Source: Alicyclobacillus sp. SP_1 (GTDB lineage: Bacteria > Bacillota > Bacilli > Alicyclobacillales > Alicyclobacillaceae). From it: a stretch of 64,000 nucleotides of DNA. The stretch lies in the NCBI RefSeq assembly GCF_024706985.1, contig NZ_JAMCCX010000007.1, forward strand, positions 1-64,000, in the 5' to 3' direction. Positions 53,732-61,502 of this stretch are shown here, one piece after another. The position numbers and the translations under genes were made by a program. Every line of letters begins with the position of its first letter. The stretch's first letter is position 1. The notes beneath the pieces were generated by a model. It was not told where the DNA came from, made no database searches, and saw only the letters and a program-made list of their open reading frames with translations.

Positions 53732-54727
53732 TTATTGATACGCCTTGGCGGCAGCAATGACCAAGTCTTTGACAGCTTGCACATCGTTGATGTTGACGAC
53801 CGTGGAAATGCCGCCGACGTAACGCGCTGGATAGGAAATGGAGCCTACCAGCACTCCGGATTGCGACAAATGATAAGCCCCCGAATCCGACTTTCCATTT
53901 GGCCAAACCTCGTACTGGACGTTTATCTTCATTTCATCCGCAGCCTTTCGCAACAGGTCTTTCATCGCGAGCGGAATGACAATCGTTCCATCGAGAATTT
54001 TAATGGCGGGCCCTTGGCCAAGCGATAGTTCCATACGAGTTGCTTTCGGCATATCGCCTGCAGGAGCAGCATCAATCACAAAGACGACGTCCGGTTCAAG
54101 CGCGAACGCAGCAGTTTTTGCGCCGCGGGCCCCCACCGTAGACTGGGCCGCCAATACGAGCGAGACACGCCGACCTTCACCGGCCAACGCGCGAAATGCT
54201 TCGATGGCTGCAGCACAGCCAGCGCGATTGTCCAGCGCGCGTCCCGCAAGGCAATCGCCTTCGAGTTCAACGACCGGTTCCAGGGCAACGCCGCACGTGC
54301 CAATTGGAGTAAGGGCATTCGCCTCGGCGGCAGTTTGACAACCGAGATCGACATAAAGGTGGTCGTAGGTCACATTTTCCGCACGCACTTCCGATTCCAC
54401 ACCAACAATACCGATAGAGCCGCCCGTAAACTGCACATGGCGGCCAATCAAACGGCCAGGCTGCAGGTCGCCGACGGACAGAATGCGCAGATAGCCGTTG
54501 TCCTCGACGTGAATCACCATGACTCCCGGCTCGTCGATGTGCGCCGAGATAGCTACGTGCGGTCCATGACCTGCTTTCTTGACGATGCCATTTCCGAGCA
54601 CGTCGATGTGCGTCTCATCGGCGATGTCTTCCAAGGACCGAAGAAGGTCTGGCAATGCGTTGCGTTCATATCCGGAGGGGATGATTTGACTGGCGAGTTG
54701 TCGAATAAATTCTTTCATGCGTTCCAT
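53732..54727 (-). CDS. M42 aminopeptidase paralogue with degenerate active site
   Basis: 331 residues from ATG 54727 with AGGAAGG upstream. The M42 fold is clear: VAISAHIDEPGVMVIHVEDNG, GRALDNRAGCAAAIEAF, and SDSGAYHLSQSGV. However, the catalytic pair that reads QEE-GLRGA or QEE-GVRGA in the two neighbours is AQSTVGARGA here. The last metal His (RYMH or RYIH in the neighbours) is Gly in ARYVGGIS. Probably not a working peptidase; perhaps a structural subunit of a mixed complex. Confidence 0.85.
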   Translation of the reverse strand: MERMKEFIRQLASQIIPSGYERNALPDLLRSLEDIADETHIDVLGNGIVKKAGHGPHVAISAHIDEPGVMVIHVEDNGYLRILSVGDLQPGRLIGRHVQFTGGSIGIVGVESEVRAENVTYDHLYVDLGCQTAAEANALTPIGTCGVALEPVVELEGDCLAGRALDNRAGCAAAIEAFRALAGEGRRVSLVLAAQSTVGARGAKTAAFALEPDVVFVIDAAPAGDMPKATRMELSLGQGPAIKILDGTIVIPLAMKDLLRKAADEMKINVQYEVWPNGKSDSGAYHLSQSGVLVGSISYPARYVGGISTVVNINDVQAVKDLVIAAAKAYQ

Positions 54728-55740
54728 CGTCCTTCCTGAATTTCCGTAATGGCAGCACAGACGAGTTGCAAAGAGGCTTGATAGTCGTCGAGAGAAATAA
54801 TTTGTGCGGGAGCGTGAATGTAGCGAACGGGCACGGAAATGGCTCCGCCGACAATTCCTTCGCGAACTTTGTGAATCGCGCCAAAATCGTTCGATCCGCC
54901 CTTCACTCGCCTCAACTGCCATGGGATATTGTGCTTTTCGGCGGTGGCGATTAAAAATTCCAGAAACCGTGCGTCTGCGAGGGTCTGGCCGTCTTGCACG
55001 GTGAGTGCCGGGCCTTTTCCAAGGACGGTCGACTGTCCATGGGAAGGCGCATCCACGACGTCGAAACAGACCGTGCCCTCAACGGCAATGGCAATATCCG
55101 GGTTGATGCGATAAGCAGCTGCCGTCGCTCCACGCAGTCCGATTTCTTCTTGAACAGTGAAAACGCCAGTTACGGGAATTTGCCACTGCCGCTCCATGGC
55201 TTCTGCAACGATTGAGCAACCGACGCGGTCGTCAAAAGACTTTGCCTTTGCGGCACGCTCGCCAATTTCCGCGTACTCCGTGGCAAAGACAGCCACGTCG
55301 CCGAGTTGAATGTGCGCCAGTGCCTCGTCTTTTGACTGAGCTCCGATGTCGATATAGAGCTGATCCATACGAAGTGGCTTTTTGCGCTCTTCCATGGTTT
55401 GGAGGTGAATCGGTTTTGACCCGATGACTCCATACCGTTTTTCGGACCCGATGCGCACTGGTTTTGACACGAGCACTCGTGGGTCAATGCCTCCGAGAGG
55501 GCGAAAGCGCAGCAATCCGTTGTCCTCGGCATGGACAATCATCATACCCACTTCATCCATATGCGCATCCAGCATGACCCGCGGGCCAGTTTTGTCCGAA
55601 TGCTTTTCTGCAAACAAATTGCCGAGGACATCGGTGTACATGTGGTCGACTTTGTCTGAAAGTTGCTCACGGAGAAGATTCCGCACTTCGTCTTCAAATC
55701 CAGATGGACCCATTGCTTCCGTTAATTGTTTTAATAGCAT
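54715..55740 (-). CDS. M42 family metallo-aminopeptidase
   Basis: 341 residues. LDAHMDEVGMMIVHAEDNG, SFDDRVGCSIVAEAM, TVQEEIGLRGATAAAY, AVEGTVCFDV, GSNDFGAIHKVREGIV and VRYIHAPAQ. All five metal ligands and the catalytic Glu are in place. It cleaves N-terminal residues from peptides as part of a large dodecameric shell. Middle gene of three; overlaps the next by 13 bases. Confidence 0.92.
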   Translation of the reverse strand: MLLKQLTEAMGPSGFEDEVRNLLREQLSDKVDHMYTDVLGNLFAEKHSDKTGPRVMLDAHMDEVGMMIVHAEDNGLLRFRPLGGIDPRVLVSKPVRIGSEKRYGVIGSKPIHLQTMEERKKPLRMDQLYIDIGAQSKDEALAHIQLGDVAVFATEYAEIGERAAKAKSFDDRVGCSIVAEAMERQWQIPVTGVFTVQEEIGLRGATAAAYRINPDIAIAVEGTVCFDVVDAPSHGQSTVLGKGPALTVQDGQTLADARFLEFLIATAEKHNIPWQLRRVKGGSNDFGAIHKVREGIVGGAISVPVRYIHAPAQIISLDDYQASLQLVCAAITEIQEGRWNA

Positions 55741-56804
55741 GACAGTTCCTCCACGGACGCCTGATTGATACTCGCCACGTATCCGGCCAACAGTCGACCG
55801 CAGTCGACGATGTCGTTGTAACTTCCCGTTTCAACGGATGTGTGCATGTAGCGGATTGCAATCCCTACCAATCCTGAAGCGATGCCTGATTGAGTAATTT
55901 GGAATGCACGTGCATCTGTCCCTGTTGGACCCTGTGAGAGTTCCAATTGGTACGGGATGCGCAATTGAGTCGCCGTCGCTTGCAGACCCTTAAAGACTTT
56001 CGGATGAATGTTGGGTCCAAAACAGACTGCGGGCCCCTTGCCTATTTTGTAACTTTCGTCTGGCGCCTGCCCTGGCATATCCGCAAAAGTGACATCGATT
56101 GCAATCGCGATATCCGGACGGAGTCCATAAGCGGCAGTCTGTGCTCCACGCACACCCACTTCTTCTTGAACCGTTGCAACGGCTAAGACATCAGCTGAAT
56201 GGTGATAGCTTTTGAGCGCTTTGAGACATTCGAGGATGACTGCGACGCTGGTGCGGTTATCGAGCGCCTTGCCGCTAATTCGGTCATTTAACAAATCCAT
56301 CGTCTGTCGATAGAGCGTGACGCGAGACCCTACATCCACCAGTTTTCGAACGCGATCCTCCGGCATGGCGACATCGATGAACAAATCCGTCAAGGGTGCG
56401 GCTTGGCTTCGCTCCTCCGGTGTTGTCAGGTGGGGAGGTTTGGACCCGACGATACCGTGAAGCTGCTCGTGCCCATGCACGATGACTTCTTGGCCAACGA
56501 GTGTCCGCGCATCAAATCCACCCGACTGCCATACTCGTAAAAACCCGCCTTTATCCACTTTGGTCACAACTAATGCAATCTCGTCCATATGCGCTGACAA
56601 CATAACTCTCGGGCGCACTCCGGCTCCTTCCCCACTCACCGTTGCGATCACGTTGCCGAGGGTATCTCGCTGAACATCCGGGGTATATGTACGAAATGCA
56701 CTTTCTGCGATGCCGGCGATGTCCTGCTCAAAACCAGGTCCACCGTGTCCCTGCAACATTGATTTTAAGGTTTCTAAATGGTTTTCCACGGTTGCGACAC
56801 TCAC
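55731..56804 (-). CDS. M42 family metallo-aminopeptidase
   Basis: 357 residues from GTG 56804. LSAHMDEIALVVTKVDKGG, GKALDNRTSVAVILE, TVQEEVGVRGAQTAAYG, AIDVTFADMPG, TGTDARAFQITQSG and IRYMHTSVE. All ligands are conserved. First of three adjacent paralogues, just downstream of the RluA-type gene on the same strand. Confidence 0.92.
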   Translation of the reverse strand: MSVATVENHLETLKSMLQGHGGPGFEQDIAGIAESAFRTYTPDVQRDTLGNVIATVSGEGAGVRPRVMLSAHMDEIALVVTKVDKGGFLRVWQSGGFDARTLVGQEVIVHGHEQLHGIVGSKPPHLTTPEERSQAAPLTDLFIDVAMPEDRVRKLVDVGSRVTLYRQTMDLLNDRISGKALDNRTSVAVILECLKALKSYHHSADVLAVATVQEEVGVRGAQTAAYGLRPDIAIAIDVTFADMPGQAPDESYKIGKGPAVCFGPNIHPKVFKGLQATATQLRIPYQLELSQGPTGTDARAFQITQSGIASGLVGIAIRYMHTSVETGSYNDIVDCGRLLAGYVASINQASVEELSCY

Positions 56805-56815
56805 TCCTCTCTACT

Positions 56816-57820
56816 TCATTCCTCTACTGTAGCATTGCCGCAGAAGAATTCGCAATTGACTAAGTTACAGTCCGTCTGATGACCGCCAAGCATTTCCCAC
56901 AGTTCCAACATCTCCGGTCGAAGTGGTGACTCTACGCAGACCGGATGTTGCTCGATTGGAGTCGAAAAGGAGAGACGAAACGCATGCAACTGTTGGCCAT
57001 TCGCCATGTGCGCGTAAGTCGCTGCATCGCGTGGGGCGTTGCCATAGAGTTGGTACGTGTAGTCTGTGTCTCCGATGAGTGGCAATCCCACACTTGCGAG
57101 GTGAATGCGAATTTGATGCGTTCTGCCCGTTTCTAGTGACAATTGAACAACGGCTGCACGGGCCGTTCGAGCCAGTACTCGGTAGTGCGTGACCGCTGTC
57201 TGCCCGCCAGTTTCAACAAGCACGCGACGCGAGGGCTTCGATTCGTCCCCGGCAATGGACGACTGAATGGTCTGCCAAGTTCCGTCGGTTCCACGCGTAT
57301 CTGGCGCGTAGCAAAGCGCCAGATACTCGCGGTGAAGAGCATGTCTGCGGACCAATCGGTCGTACAAATGGTGCACATACGCATGTTTGGCGAACAGCAG
57401 TAGTCCCGAGGTGTCGCGGTCCAACCGATGGATACAGTGTGGCACGAGGCCATCAGGCTCCAAGTAAGCTCGGACTCCCGCCAATAAGGAGCCTCGTCGT
57501 TCCCGTGCTGTGGGGTGCGTCAGAACGCCTGGAGGCTTGTTGACCATGACAACACCAGAATCTTCATAACAGACCTCCAGATTCATGGACTCTGGGGCAA
57601 TATCGCTTGTCTCTTCGGGGAGTAGGACCGTGAGAACATCCCCGTGCGTGACCCGTCTGTACAGTCGGTCAACAAGCACCCCGTTTCGAAGAACACCATC
57701 GGTTTGTTTGAGCGTCCGAATCATTCTTTGCGACATTTTTAGATGAGAGCGCAAAATGTGTTCCACTGTGCCTCCATCAAGATTATCTGGGACCGTAAAT
57801 TCCAAGGTGAAAATATGCAT
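56816..57820 (-). CDS. RluA-family pseudouridine synthase
   Basis: 334 residues from ATG 57820 with AAAGGTGG upstream. N-terminal S4-like part (HILRSHLKMSQRMIRTLKQ), then VVMVNKPPGVLTHP, catalytic Asp in HRLDRDTSGLLLFAKH, and LETGRTHQIRIHLASVGLPLIGD. It modifies uridine in rRNA or tRNA; the exact site cannot be told. Confidence 0.92.
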   Translation of the reverse strand: MHIFTLEFTVPDNLDGGTVEHILRSHLKMSQRMIRTLKQTDGVLRNGVLVDRLYRRVTHGDVLTVLLPEETSDIAPESMNLEVCYEDSGVVMVNKPPGVLTHPTARERRGSLLAGVRAYLEPDGLVPHCIHRLDRDTSGLLLFAKHAYVHHLYDRLVRRHALHREYLALCYAPDTRGTDGTWQTIQSSIAGDESKPSRRVLVETGGQTAVTHYRVLARTARAAVVQLSLETGRTHQIRIHLASVGLPLIGDTDYTYQLYGNAPRDAATYAHMANGQQLHAFRLSFSTPIEQHPVCVESPLRPEMLELWEMLGGHQTDCNLVNCEFFCGNATVEE

Positions 57821-57874
57821 GCGCCACCTTTGATATAGAGGAGTCGACATCCTTTGCGGCACGGCTAAGCTTCA

Positions 57875-57907
57875 TAAAAAAGGAGCGCAGAGTAGTCTCT
57901 GTGCTCC
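57875..57907 (-). terminator. Intrinsic terminator of tRNA-Gly
   Basis: On the minus strand GGAGCACAGAG, loop ACTA, CTCTGCGCTCC (one mismatch), then TTTTTT. It lies 35 bases after the tRNA 3' end. Confidence 0.85.
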
Positions 57908-57941
57908 CGTATCGACAGAACTCTGTCGCTCGTCTATGTTT

Positions 57942-58017
57942 TGGAGCGGATGACGGGGCTCGAACCCGCAACATTCAGCTTGGGAAGCTGACGCTCTGCC
58001 AATTGAACTACATCCGC
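57942..58017 (-). tRNA. tRNA-Gly (anticodon CCC)
   Basis: 76 bases with encoded CCA. Acceptor arm GCGGATG/CATCCGC, D-arm GTTCAATTGGCAGAGC, anticodon stem TCAGC/GCTGA with loop TTCCCAA (anticodon CCC), and T-arm GCGGGTTCGAGCCCCGT. It reads GGG codons. Confidence 0.95.
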
Positions 58018-58222
58018 AGGTATCTGCAGTCATTATACAACATTTTGAGGGCACATCCAACTCTCGCGAACGTCTGACAAAAATAATTGCGGATGGCGAC
58101 GTTCTCAACTTCTCATTCCCCGAGGGCCACGCCCATTTCTGAACTGTACCAGGCGGATGCCAAGCCACCAATTTTATTGAGAACGTAGACTGAGGTATTC
58201 CTTTGGAAAGGAGGAAGTTTCC

Positions 58223-58567
58223 TTGTGCACCTACGGACAGTGCTACCAATCTCTTGGTAAATGGGTACAGTTTCAAACAAAGTGGGGCGTTCATCGTGGA
58301 ATTGTTCAACAGGTCACACCCCAAGGCGTATTGATGCGCGTCCCCCGACAGTACGCTCCGTCTGGACTTGCTTCCTACGCAGCCGATGCCACGGATGCCG
58401 AGAGCGAGCGACTCGATGCGGCTTTAGTTGCCTACGGATATGGCCCTGGGCCTGTCTACGCCGGCAACGGCGCCTATCGACCATACGGCAATGGCCGAGC
58501 ATGGGGATATCCCGGCTATGGAGCTTACTACGCTGGATGGTGGTGGTGGTGGCTCGCGTTCGCATGA
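58223..58567 (+). CDS. Small Gly/Tyr/Trp-rich protein with KOW-like N-terminus
   Basis: 114 residues from TTG 58223 with GGAGG 8 bases upstream. The N-terminal 45 residues (LGKWVQFQTKWGVHRGIVQQVTPQGVLMRVP) look like a small beta-barrel. The C-terminal third is Gly/Tyr-rich and ends in five consecutive Trp residues. Similar aromatic low-complexity tails occur in spore coat or surface proteins, so a coat role is possible but not shown. A clear ribosome binding site supports expression. Confidence 0.65.
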   Translation: MCTYGQCYQSLGKWVQFQTKWGVHRGIVQQVTPQGVLMRVPRQYAPSGLASYAADATDAESERLDAALVAYGYGPGPVYAGNGAYRPYGNGRAWGYPGYGAYYAGWWWWWLAFA

Positions 58568-58618
58568 CGTACAAAAAGCATAAACGCATAACCTCTGGGG
58601 TGCGCCCTGGCCCAGGTG

Positions 58619-58654
58619 TGGACTGTGCAGCATGCACATGCTATATTGTGCACA
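58619..58654 (+). promoter_or_regulatory. Promoter with palindromic operators upstream of hicBA
   Basis: TGGACT (58619-58624), 17 bases, TATATT (58642-58647) with an extended TG. TGTGCA-GCA-TGCACA (58624-58638) and TGTGCACA (58647-58654) flank the -10 box. This layout suits autorepression by the HicBA complex. Confidence 0.6.
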
Positions 58655-58678
58655 GAAGGTCCTTGGAGGTGATTTCCG

Positions 58679-58984
58679 GTGCATCGGAGCATAAAGATAA
58701 GAGGCAGTATGCGCACGCGCGGGAGTGGACAGAGTAAATGGGAAGGCAACCTATGGCGAGGCGGTGGTGCCGTTATGCAGTATCCGGTGGTACTCCACCA
58801 GGACGACGTCGGAGGGTATGTGGTCGAGTGCCCGATCATTCCCGGCTGCATCTCTGAAGGAGAGACCGTGGACGAAGCGCTCTCAAACATTCAAGAGGCG
58901 ATTGAGGGCCTTTTGGAAGTGCGCAGGCAACAGGGTCTGCCGGACACCCTTGAATGGAAGTACGTGGATGTGAAGCATGCCTGA
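58679..58984 (+). CDS. hicB: HicB-family antitoxin
   Basis: 101 residues if translation starts at GTG 58679, which has a near-perfect site GGAGGTGAT 7 bases upstream. The usual HicB start (MQYPVVLHQDDVGGYVVECP) is an internal ATG at 58775 with no good site. The first 32 residues would thus be a basic extension. The core has CPIIPGCISEGETVDEALSNIQEAIEGLL. No C-terminal DNA-binding domain is seen. It neutralises HicA. Confidence 0.85.
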   Translation: MHRSIKIRGSMRTRGSGQSKWEGNLWRGGGAVMQYPVVLHQDDVGGYVVECPIIPGCISEGETVDEALSNIQEAIEGLLEVRRQQGLPDTLEWKYVDVKHA

Positions 58985-59207
58985 GTTGCCTCGGATGTCC
59001 GGAAAGGCCGTGGTGGCGGTGCTCACACGCCACGGTTGGACGGTCGCACGCATCAGCGGCTCTCATTATATCCTTCACAAACCGGGCCACGATCCGTTCT
59101 CGGTCCCAGTGCATGCAAACCGAGATCTGAAAGTAGGCACGCTGCGGTCCATCCTGAAGAGTACCGGCTTGTCCGTCGCTGAATTTGTCGAGATGCTTGG
59201 CAAATAA
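58977..59207 (+). CDS. hicA: HicA-family mRNA interferase toxin
   Basis: 76 residues: a double-stranded RNA-binding-like fold with GKAVVAVLTRHGWTVARISGSHYILHKPG, catalytic His in GSHYIL, VPVHANRDLKVGTLRSILK. It overlaps hicB by 8 bases. hicB-hicA order, the reverse of the classical E. coli order. Confidence 0.92.
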   Translation: MPELPRMSGKAVVAVLTRHGWTVARISGSHYILHKPGHDPFSVPVHANRDLKVGTLRSILKSTGLSVAEFVEMLGK

Positions 59208-59229
59208 CTGGTCCATACGCTCTAAGATC

Positions 59230-60411
59230 TCACCCCCCTTCCCTCTGATTGGCCGCCTCAGGAGTTATGGCTTCACTGCTGGGCGCTCCTCGGATCTGCC
59301 GGGACCTCCCCGTAGCTGGCCGCTCCACTGAGCGCCAAAACACGTAGGCCCCCAGCACCACGCACCCGTACATAAGCGTTAGCAGCAGCACGGTCGGCAT
59401 CTTCCCCCAGAGCAGGTAGAGAAGAGAGAATGCGATAGGGAAATGCACCAAGTACAGACTATAGGAAATGCGCCCGAGAAACCGAACAGGGGGACTCGTT
59501 AACAAGCCCATGTCGCGTCCACTCATCCCCCATATGAGGAGCAGGATCGATCCCAGCAAGGCGGAGAGACAAGCAGAGGTCCGAGCGTCGATGACCCAAT
59601 TGCCCGGGATCCAGTCCCATTGCCACCCCACCGCAAAGAGGCCCCCTATGAGACACGCCCTACTCCATCCTCTGCTCAGATGCTGTAACTGAGCGCGATG
59701 ACCGGCCAGCCAAATGCCCACCGTAAACGCAATCGCGTACAGCAATGTGTCGGCCCAATTGTTCAGATGCTTCGTCGGAAAGAGGAGATCTAAAACATAC
59801 GCCGCAAGGACGGCACCAAGGAACCATGTCCCCCTCGAATAGGCAGATGCCCGCCGCGCGACCCAAAAGAGGACCGGGAAAAGGAGGGAGAGGCGTGCCT
59901 CAAAGGTGAGGGACCAGAAGACGGGATTCACTTGGTTGTACCGAAACGGATCTACCAAGAGCAAGGTATTGACCGTTTGCCCCCACGACAGTGGGACCCG
60001 CCAAAACTGGCTCCCCCAGGCTGATATCCCTGCGGAGGGCGGCACATGGAACCGATTCACGGCAAGGGCCAGCAGCACGGCAGCCGAGAATGGGATGTAG
60101 AGTCTCCAGAATCTCCGTCTGAGGAAGACCCAGTAGCGATTCTCTCTCTCCCAAGCTAGGGACAGGACAAAGCCGGAGAGGCAGAAGAACAAGATAACCG
60201 CCTGGCGGCCATCCGACAGGAGGGTGAAGGGCCACCACTTGAGCGCTTTTTCGCCCCACGTCCTGGCCGCGCCATAGAAAAACGGAAAAGCACCAAAGAC
60301 GTGCATATTGAGCACCGCCAAGGACGCCAGCCCTCTGAGTCCATCAAGGGCGGCATAACGAACCGGCTGAGCCTGGGTCTGTGTCGTGCCGCCGGGCGTT
60401 GTAGTGCTCAC
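59230..60411 (-). CDS. Membrane acyltransferase (OafA/YrhL type)
   Basis: 393 residues with about ten membrane helices. N-terminal LDGLRGLASLAVLNMHVFG carries the family R and H residues; FFCLSGFVLSLAWERE and RRRFWRLYIPF follow; C-terminal FLGRISYSLYLVHFPIAF. It likely acetylates a surface glycan. It overlaps the glycosyltransferase gene by 4 bases, the last gene of a leftward operon. Confidence 0.88.
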   Translation of the reverse strand: MSTTTPGGTTQTQAQPVRYAALDGLRGLASLAVLNMHVFGAFPFFYGAARTWGEKALKWWPFTLLSDGRQAVILFFCLSGFVLSLAWERENRYWVFLRRRFWRLYIPFSAAVLLALAVNRFHVPPSAGISAWGSQFWRVPLSWGQTVNTLLLVDPFRYNQVNPVFWSLTFEARLSLLFPVLFWVARRASAYSRGTWFLGAVLAAYVLDLLFPTKHLNNWADTLLYAIAFTVGIWLAGHRAQLQHLSRGWSRACLIGGLFAVGWQWDWIPGNWVIDARTSACLSALLGSILLLIWGMSGRDMGLLTSPPVRFLGRISYSLYLVHFPIAFSLLYLLWGKMPTVLLLTLMYGCVVLGAYVFWRSVERPATGRSRQIRGAPSSEAITPEAANQREGG

Positions 60412-61502
60412 GCAGACCTCGTCCCCCTTGGCACCCGCGGGCGGAAGGTTAAGCGCTTATGCGCCTGAAAAGTCCAGACCGAGGTCACTCCTATCCCCAC
60501 CGCTTGCCCAAGGATGGGGAGGATCCCGAGGTCTCTTAGAGAGAGCATGACGAAGGCCGTGGATCCCAGTCCGAGGAGGGCCACCAGCACGTACACCAAC
60601 AACCGGGACCAATAGGGCAGTCTCGGAGAGCCTATGTCCGACCAGGTCCAGCCGTTGTTGGTGAGAAAGTTAAACACCAGAGCGGCCCACCCTGCTCCCA
60701 GGGAGGCTCCCAGGGCGGGAATCCCCGCTCCCAGCAGCGCCTGCATCACCACCACATTCACCCCGGCCCCTAACGCACCCACAAAGGCGTACCGTGCCCC
60801 TTTTCGCAGCAAAAAGAGACGCGCCAGATGGAGGCCGAATTGCATAAACACCCGTCCCGAGAACTTGGACACTCCCTCCTGCCGACACCCGAAACCATAG
60901 GGCGCCATGGACACACGGAGCGCGGGGCGACGACAGAGGATCTCCAACAAAATCTTGAAACCGACAGGCCGCAGATCGGAGATGTCTCCTATGGCTGACG
61001 CGCGGCAAGCAAAGTAGCCGGACATGGGATCAGGTGTCTTACGAGCGCCCGGGAGGAGCCAATGCGCCACATGCGTCGCGCTGTCGGACATCCGGGCCCG
61101 GAGGAGCGACGAAAAACCCGATGTGGGCAGCACCTGAGCCCTTGCCCCTACGCATAGGTCATCCCCTCGCCGCAGCGCATCCAAGAGATAAGGGATGAGT
61201 TCGGGCGGGTGCTGTAAGTCGCCGTCCATGACGATGAGATACTCGCCCTTGGCCGCTTGAACACCTTCCAGCACGGCCCCTGCCAACCCGCTCCGTGATG
61301 TCTGGGGGAGCACCCGCACGCCTGGGACGGTTTGGCTGAGGTGGGAGAGCACCGCCAGAGAACGCGGGTCGGAGGACGCATCCACAAAGATGATTTCATA
61401 GTCCTCCTCCCCACAAACCGAAGTCACCCGCGCCGTCAAGGCATGGGGATTGCTCCCTTCATTGCGCGTGGGCACAATCACACTAATCGTCCGATTCATC
61501 AT
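60408..61502 (-). CDS. Polyprenyl-phosphate hexose synthase-like GT2 fused to GtrA
   Basis: 364 residues from ATG 61502 with AAAGGAG upstream. The GT2 domain (about 1-215) has ISVIVPTRNEGSNP, IIFVDASSDPRS and the metal-binding VMDGDLQHPPELIPYLL, as in dolichol-phosphate mannose synthase. The C-terminal GtrA domain (about 230-350) has four membrane helices (GARYAFVGALGAGVNVVVMQALLG...NFLTNNGWTWSD). It should make and perhaps flip a lipid-linked sugar. Overlaps the FN3 gene by 20 bases. Confidence 0.88.
   Translation of the reverse strand: MMNRTISVIVPTRNEGSNPHALTARVTSVCGEEDYEIIFVDASSDPRSLAVLSHLSQTVPGVRVLPQTSRSGLAGAVLEGVQAAKGEYLIVMDGDLQHPPELIPYLLDALRRGDDLCVGARAQVLPTSGFSSLLRARMSDSATHVAHWLLPGARKTPDPMSGYFACRASAIGDISDLRPVGFKILLEILCRRPALRVSMAPYGFGCRQEGVSKFSGRVFMQFGLHLARLFLLRKGARYAFVGALGAGVNVVVMQALLGAGIPALGASLGAGWAALVFNFLTNNGWTWSDIGSPRLPYWSRLLVYVLVALLGLGSTAFVMLSLRDLGILPILGQAVGIGVTSVWTFQAHKRLTFRPRVPRGTRSA

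Noticed and set aside
57942-58017. tRNA-Gly as attachment site of the right-hand island
   Set aside because: The tRNA 3' end points left, away from the island, and no repeat of its 3' end was seen to the right.
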